Assembly (NCBI RefSeq): GCF_900090235.1
Contig: NZ_LT607750.1
Location: 3,768,501-3,832,500, forward strand
Source: Micromonospora echinaurantiaca
GTDB taxonomy: Bacteria > Actinomycetota > Actinomycetes > Mycobacteriales > Micromonosporaceae
Length of the DNA stretch: 64,000 nt
Reading direction: 5' to 3'
Both the position numbers and the translations under genes were made by a program. Under the pieces are notes generated by a model. It did not search any database and was not told the origin of the DNA. It worked only from the letters and a program-made list of their open reading frames with translations. The stretch's first letter is position 1. Every line of letters begins with the position of its first letter. Positions 56,713 through 64,000 of this stretch are shown in pieces.

Positions 56713-57051
56713 GTGGCCAGCGTGGACGAGTGCCGACAGGCGTTGCAGGACCTGGCCGACCGGCTGGACCGCAACGCGGAGACGGTGCGGGAACGGGTCG
56801 ACCTGGACCGCACGCTGGCCTGCCGGATCACCGACCTGGACACCGCCTTCCACGGGCGGATCGCCGACGGCCGGCTGGTCGAGATGACCGACGGCGACGA
56901 CCCGAAAGCCAAGATCGCGTTGAGCACCAGCAGCGACGACCTGGTCGCCCTGGTCCGCGGCGAACTGGACGTGACCCGCGCCGTGGCGTCCCGCCGGGTG
57001 TCGATCAAGGCGAGCCCGTTCGACCTGATGAAGCTGCGCAAGCTGCTCTGA
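56713..57051 (+). CDS. SCP2-like (sterol-carrier fold) small protein
   Basis: This 112-residue protein starts at GTG 56713 with GAGGGGG upstream. An N-terminal helix (ECRQALQDLADRLDRNAETV) leads to a region resembling the SCP2 fold (LDTAFHGRIADGRLVEM, KIALSTSSDDLVALVRGELD, ASRRVSIKASPFDLMKLRKL). It might bind a hydrophobic ligand. It is divergent from the phasin-like gene, with about 110 bp between. Confidence 0.78.
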   Translation: MASVDECRQALQDLADRLDRNAETVRERVDLDRTLACRITDLDTAFHGRIADGRLVEMTDGDDPKAKIALSTSSDDLVALVRGELDVTRAVASRRVSIKASPFDLMKLRKLL

Positions 57052-57191
57052 CCGTCCGGCTGGCCGGGTCGGTCCGCGGCTGACGGGGCCGACGGTCGGC
57101 GGCAGCGGACGTGACCCCCGTGCCGACCGTGCGGCTGGCCGGCGGCGGGCATCCGGCAGCGTGGCCGCCCGTGCCCGCCGGGTGCGTACCC

Positions 57192-58205
57192 TCAGCCGGT
57201 CAGGCCGAGCGCCGCCAGGGCCTGGCCCGCCTCCGCCGACGCGGCGCGCACCGGCGCCGGCCGCGGCGCGGACCAGGCGGCCGCGCAGAGCGCCGCCAAC
57301 GCGTCCAGCGTCCGGCCCGCGCCGGACAGCTCCAGCGCCCCGTCGCGGTCCGCCACCGACCAACCGGCGGCGTCCGCCGGGGCGGGCACCCGCACCACGG
57401 CCGCCGGGTCGAAGAGCCCCGTCAGGTCCACCGAGACGTACGTGGGCCGGCGCTCGGCCGGGGCGGCGAGCAGCTCGGCCACGTCGCTGACCCCGGTCAG
57501 CACCAGCAGGCTGTCCAGGCCGGCCCGCCGGGCCCCCTCGATGTCGGTGTCCAGCCGGTCGCCCACCACCAGGGTCCGGCCCTGGCCGGCGCGGCGGGCC
57601 GCGGTGCCGAACAGCGCCGGTTCCGGCTTGCCGACCACCACGTCCGGGTCCCGGTCGAGCGCGGTGCGCAGCGCGGCGACCAGCGCCCCGTTGCCCGGCA
57701 GCGGGCCCCGCCCGCTGGGCAGGGTCCGGTCGGTGTTGGTGGCGATCCAGGTGGCCCCGCCCCGGACGGCCACCGCCGCCTCGGCCAGGTCCACCCAGCC
57801 GACCTGCGGGCCGTACCCCTGCACGACCGCGACCGGGTCCTCCTCGGCCGTGCCGACCGGGGTCAGGCCGGCCGCGCGCAGTTCCGCGCGCAGCGCCTCG
57901 GCGCCGACCACCAGCACCGGGCTGCCGGCCGGGAACCGGTCGCGCAGCAGTTCGGCGGCGGCCGCCGCGGAGGTCAGCACCTCGTCGGGGTGGGCCGGCA
58001 CGCCCATGCCGGTGAGCAGGTCGGCCACCTCGCTGGACCGGCGCGAGGCGTTGTTGGTGGCGTACGCCACCAACCGCCCCTCCCCGTGCAGCCGGGTGAC
58101 CGCCTCGACCGCGCCGGGAATCGGCCGGTCGATCAGGTAGATCACCCCGTCCAGGTCGAAGACGACCAGGGCGTACCCGTCGACCAGCCGCTCCCCGTCG
58201 ATCAC
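57192..58205 (-). CDS. HAD-superfamily (NagD-type, IIA) phosphatase
   Basis: This 337-residue protein has the HAD catalytic motif FDLDGVIYL near residue 15, ATNNASRRS, the IIA cap between, then [10 protein letters not shown] and [15 protein letters not shown]. It resembles glycerol-3-phosphate phosphatase Rv1692. Its C-terminal ~80 residues are an Ala-rich extension. GTG 58205 overlaps the stop of the TPR gene (GTGA), so the two are coupled. The substrate cannot be read from the sequence. Confidence 0.92.
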   Translation of the reverse strand: MIDGERLVDGYALVVFDLDGVIYLIDRPIPGAVEAVTRLHGEGRLVAYATNNASRRSSEVADLLTGMGVPAHPDEVLTSAAAAAELLRDRFPAGSPVLVVGAEALRAELRAAGLTPVGTAEEDPVAVVQGYGPQVGWVDLAEAAVAVRGGATWIATNTDRTLPSGRGPLPGNGALVAALRTALDRDPDVVVGKPEPALFGTAARRAGQGRTLVVGDRLDTDIEGARRAGLDSLLVLTGVSDVAELLAAPAERRPTYVSVDLTGLFDPAAVVRVPAPADAAGWSVADRDGALELSGAGRTLDALAALCAAAWSAPRPAPVRAASAEAGQALAALGLTG

Positions 58206-60886
58206 CGCCGGTCCGACTCCGGCTCGTCCGCCGGGGTCGCGCCGGTCGGGGCGGCCGTCGCCGATCCGGGCTCCTCGCCGGCCGCCCGGAACGTCGCGGT
58301 GACGTCCCCGGCCGGCGCGTCGCCGGCGCTGGCCACCGACTGCGCCTCGGCCTCGGTCAGCTCGTCGTCGGCCAGGTCGTCCGTCGGCACCTCGGCGGCC
58401 TGCGGTTCGTCCCGCCACTCGGCGGCATCGACGTCCGCCCGGTCGTCGGCCGCGTCGCGCCGCTCGGCGCCGGTCTCCGCGTCACCCTGGTCCGGGCCGG
58501 CGTCCGCGTCACCCTGGTCCGGGCTGGCCGCGTCGGCCGCGTCACGCTGGTCGGGGCTGGTGTCCGCGTCGTGCGTACCGCCGGCGTCGCCGGTGAGGTC
58601 CGCGTCCGGTCGGGCCGGCACCGCGCCGGGGGTACCCGGGCCGGCGGCGATCTCCTCCGCCGACTCCTCGTCCTCCTCGTCGCCCTCGATCAGCACGCCG
58701 TCGAGTTCGAGCAGCCGCTCCGCGGCGTCGGTCTCGCCCTCGGTGTCCACGTCGGCGGCCCGGGAGAACCACTCCCGGGCCTCCTCGCGCCGCCCGACCG
58801 CCAGCAGGGCGTCCGCGTACGCGTACCGCAGCCGGGCCGCCCACGACTCGGTCGCCTCACTGGTCAGCTCGCGGACCTGGAGCATCGCCACCGCCGCGTC
58901 CTTCTGGCCCAGGTCACCCCGGGCCCCGGCGGCCACGATCAGCAGCTCGATGGCGGTGGCCTGGTCCAGCTTCTCCCGGTCCGCGCCACGGAACAGGTCG
59001 ATCGCCCGCTCCGGCCGGCCCAGGGCCCGCTCACAGTCCGCGAGCACCGCCAGGTGGCTCTGCAGCCCGGTCATCCGGTGGTACGTGCGCAGCTCGGCGA
59101 TCGCCGTCTGCCACTCGCCCGCGTGGTACGCGGCAAGGCCCACCGCCTCGCGGACGGCGGCGATGCGGGACGCCAGCCGCCGAGCGGCCAGCGCGTGCGC
59201 GAGCGCCTCGGCCGGGTCCTCGTCGATCAGCTGACCCGTGGCGACCAGGTGCCGCGCGACCGTCTCCGCGACCGGCTTCGCCAGCGAGAGCAGCTCGGCG
59301 CGGACGTCCTTGTCGAGGTCGGTCGCGACGATCTCGTCGGGCAGCGCGGGGGCGCGCTCGGCCGCGGCCTCGGGACGCTCCCGCCGCTCGTCGCGGCGAT
59401 CCCCGCCCCGGTACCCGCCCTCGCGATCCCCACGGAAGCCGCCCTCACGACGGTCACCGCCCCGGAAGCCTTCACGGTCACCACCGCGGAAGCCACCTTC
59501 GCGACGCTCGCCACCGCGGAAGCCACCTTCGCGACGCTCGCCACCGCGGAAGCCTTCACGGTCGCCACCGCGGAAGCCACCCTCACGACGCTCGCCGCCG
59601 CGGAAGCCTTCACGGGGGGCGCCACCCTCGCGGCGCTCACCCTCGCGGCGCTCACCGCCGCGGAAGCCCTCACGGGGCGCGCCGCCCTCGCGGCGGTCGC
59701 CACTGCGGAAGCCGCCCTCGCGACGCTCGCCACCGCGGAAACCGCCTTCACGGTCGCCGCCACGGAAGCCGCCCTCACGACGCTCGCCGCCCCGGAAGCC
59801 CTCACGGTCGCCACCGCGGAAGCCACCCTCGCGCCGCTCACCGCCGCGGAAGCCCTCACGGGGCGCGCCGCCCTCGCGGCGGTCGCCACCGCGGAAGCCA
59901 CCCTCACGACGCTCGCCACCACGGAAGCCCTCGCGGTCGCCGCCGCGGAAGCCCTCACGGGGCGCGCCGCCCTCGCGGCGGTCGCCACCGCGGAAGCCAC
60001 CCTCACGACGCTCGCCACCACGGAAGCCCTCGCGGTCGCCGCCGCGGAAGCCCTCACGCGGCGCGCCACCCTCACGGCGGTCGCCGCCACGGAAGCCCTC
60101 ACGCGGCGCGCCACCCTCACGGCGGTCACCGCCGCGGAAGCCCTCACGGTCACCACCGCGGAAGCCGCCCTCGCGGCGCTCGCCGCCGCGGAAGCCCTCA
60201 CGGTCACCACCGCGGAAGCCACCCTCACGGCGGTCACCGCCCCGGAAGCCCTCACGGTCACCACCGCGGAAGCCACCCTCGCGGCGCTCGCCACCGCGGA
60301 AGCCCTCACGGGGCGCACCGCCCTCACGGTCACCACCGCGGAAGCCACCCTCACGGCGATCGCCACCGCGGAAACCGCCTTCACGGTCGCCGCCACGGAA
60401 GCCGCCCTCACGGCGGTCACCGCCACGGAAGCCACCCTCGCGACGCTCACCACCGCGGAAGCCCTCACGGTCACCACCGCGGAAGCCACCCTCACGGCGG
60501 TCACCACCGCGGAAACCGCCTTCACGGTCGCCGCCACGGAAGCCACCCTCACGGCGATCGCCGCCACGGAAGCCACCCTCACGGCGCTCACCACCGCGGA
60601 AACCGCCTTCACGGTCACCACCGCGGAAGCCACCCTCACGGCGGTCACCGCCGCGGAAGCCACCTTCGCGGCGCTCGCCGCCGCGGAACCCGCCATCCCG
60701 ATCGCCGGCGTCCCGCCGGTAGCCGCCCGGCCGGAAGTCGCCATCGCGCGGCCCGCCGCGGAAGCCACCCTCGCGGCGGTCACCGCCGCGCTGGCCGCCG
60801 CGGTCGTCACGGGGGCGGTTGTCGCGCCCCCCCTGGCGGTCGTCGTAGCGGCGCGGACGGTCTCCGCCCTGGGGTCCTGAACTCAC
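58202..60886 (-). CDS. TPR protein with a very long N-terminal RGG-type repeat
   Basis: This 894-residue protein begins at GTG 60886, with GGAAGG about 9 bases upstream. Residues about 36-500 are some forty tandem units of the form [10 protein letters not shown] or [10 protein letters not shown] with shorter FRGGDREG and GGAPREG variants. Residues about 505-725 are a helical TPR-type domain ([40 protein letters not shown]) like that of Rv1691. The last ~170 residues are acidic and Asp/Ala-rich. Such Arg/Gly/Phe repeats are known from RNA-binding and phase-separating eukaryotic proteins. The gene lies directly next to the rRNA operon and is coupled to the HAD gene. The role is unknown; RNA or ribosome association is a reasonable inference. 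Confidence 0.88.
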   Translation of the reverse strand: MSSGPQGGDRPRRYDDRQGGRDNRPRDDRGGQRGGDRREGGFRGGPRDGDFRPGGYRRDAGDRDGGFRGGERREGGFRGGDRREGGFRGGDREGGFRGGERREGGFRGGDRREGGFRGGDREGGFRGGDRREGGFRGGDREGFRGGERREGGFRGGDRREGGFRGGDREGGFRGGDRREGGFRGGDREGGAPREGFRGGERREGGFRGGDREGFRGGDRREGGFRGGDREGFRGGERREGGFRGGDREGFRGGDRREGGAPREGFRGGDRREGGAPREGFRGGDREGFRGGERREGGFRGGDRREGGAPREGFRGGDREGFRGGERREGGFRGGDRREGGAPREGFRGGERREGGFRGGDREGFRGGERREGGFRGGDREGGFRGGERREGGFRSGDRREGGAPREGFRGGERREGERREGGAPREGFRGGERREGGFRGGDREGFRGGERREGGFRGGERREGGFRGGDREGFRGGDRREGGFRGDREGGYRGGDRRDERRERPEAAAERAPALPDEIVATDLDKDVRAELLSLAKPVAETVARHLVATGQLIDEDPAEALAHALAARRLASRIAAVREAVGLAAYHAGEWQTAIAELRTYHRMTGLQSHLAVLADCERALGRPERAIDLFRGADREKLDQATAIELLIVAAGARGDLGQKDAAVAMLQVRELTSEATESWAARLRYAYADALLAVGRREEAREWFSRAADVDTEGETDAAERLLELDGVLIEGDEEDEESAEEIAAGPGTPGAVPARPDADLTGDAGGTHDADTSPDQRDAADAASPDQGDADAGPDQGDAETGAERRDAADDRADVDAAEWRDEPQAAEVPTDDLADDELTEAEAQSVASAGDAPAGDVTATFRAAGEEPGSATAAPTGATPADEPESDRR
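59385..60780 (-). repeat. Tandem repeat array coding the RGG-type region
   Basis: About 1.4 kb of imperfect 24-30 bp units, with recurring CGCGGAAGCC(A/G)CCCTC on the plus strand. Because of the composition all six frames are largely open. Unit variants recur in higher-order patterns, which suggests recent unequal exchange. Confidence 0.9.
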
Positions 60887-60926
60887 GGGTACATCCTTCC
60901 TGATTGCGCCACCAACGGCGCGACGC

Positions 60927-60962
60927 AGTCAAGGGCCGACCCGGATGGGGCGGCCCTCGACT
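60927..60962 (-). terminator. Hairpin downstream of 5S rRNA
   Basis: On the minus strand AGTCGAGGGCCG pairs with CGGCCCTTGACT (one G-T wobble) over a 12-base loop, 10 bases past the 5S 3' end. It should end the rRNA operon transcript. Confidence 0.75.
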
Positions 60963-60971
60963 GGAAGATTG

Positions 60972-61088
60972 TCCGGCGGTGTCCTACTCTCCCACACCCT
61001 CACGAGTGCAGTACCATCGGCGCTGGAGGGCTTAGCTTCCGGGTTCGGAATGTGACCGGGCGTTTCCCCTCCGCCATGACCGCCGTAA
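60972..61088 (-). rRNA. rrf: 5S ribosomal RNA
   Basis: The minus strand from 61088 begins TTACGGCGGTCATGGCGG and ends near CACCGCCGG, with the conserved CGAACCCGGAAGCTAAGC core. It is 117 nt, as in other actinobacteria. It follows 23S by about 80 bp. Ends may be off by one or two bases. Confidence 0.96.
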
Positions 61089-61167
61089 CTCTATCAACAT
61101 ATCAAACAACACCACACAGTGGTCTGTTGTTCGTTTGCTGTGAGTTGCACAGTGGACGCGTAGCAGC

Positions 61168-64000
<2,833 letters not shown>

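Noticed and set aside
59385..60780. Array resembling a CRISPR
   Set aside because: Units are contiguous, vary internally, have no spacers, and are in frame with a protein; no cas genes are near.
58571..60880. Long plus-strand open frame opposite the TPR/RGG gene
   Set aside because: The repeat composition keeps all frames open; the minus frame alone has a TPR domain, ribosome binding site and synteny with Rv1691.

Overview
The window reads as a chromosome segment of a high-GC actinobacterium, most probably a member of the Micromonosporaceae. This is inferred from the strong GC bias, the many GTG/TTG starts, the high-GC Gram-positive type 23S rRNA, and a gene order that follows the Mycobacterium tuberculosis Rv1691-Rv1713 block. 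It has two parts joined at a tRNA-Pro gene.

Positions 1-25,760 look like the integrase-proximal part of an integrative conjugative element (ICE) inserted at the 3' end of tRNA-Pro(GGG) (25,770-25,843, minus). The left end of the element lies outside the window. It starts with the 3' end of an unidentified gene, then a replication-relaxation protein, a row of small ICE genes (several unknown, one DUF932, one winged-helix protein) and a membrane-anchored transglycosylase/NlpC-P60 wall hydrolase. Nearly every gap in this row holds a strong hairpin just before the next ribosome binding site. A decayed IS5-like remnant then leads to a three-gene cargo operon (9,612-14,262) with visibly lower GC. 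It encodes a NodU/CmcH-type carbamoyltransferase, a GT32-like glycosyltransferase, and a fused protein with a GT25-like domain, a sulfotransferase-like middle and a GH16-like C-terminus. Next come a truncated beta-propeller gene, an intact IS110 element, a second IS110 element broken by a one-base deletion, a divergent pair (a membrane LysM-SARP/BTAD protein and an Hsp70-like membrane protein), then excisionase and tyrosine integrase.

Positions 25,850-60,900 are core chromosome. Mostly on the minus strand are der-cmk-rluB-scpB-scpA-parA (ribosome maturation, nucleotide supply, chromosome segregation), xerD, ald, a TM2 protein, a NUDIX hydrolase, pyrG, an envelope cluster (large membrane protein, GT4 glycosyltransferase, MurJ-like flippase, MraY-like protein, SteB/MctB-like protein, SteA), recN, a HTH regulator, a large secreted subtilase, nadK, tlyA, small proteins, a HAD phosphatase and a TPR protein with a very long RGG-type repeat. 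Many of these genes overlap by 4 bp (ATGA/GTGA), which implies translational coupling.

Positions 60,927-64,000 hold the distal end of an rRNA operon on the minus strand: most of 23S, then 5S and a terminator hairpin.

The best candidates for something undescribed are the carbamoyltransferase/GT32/GT25-GH16 cargo operon, the LysM-SARP/Hsp70 divergent pair, the RGG-repeat TPR protein, and a possible bridge-RNA guide match in the intact IS110 element.
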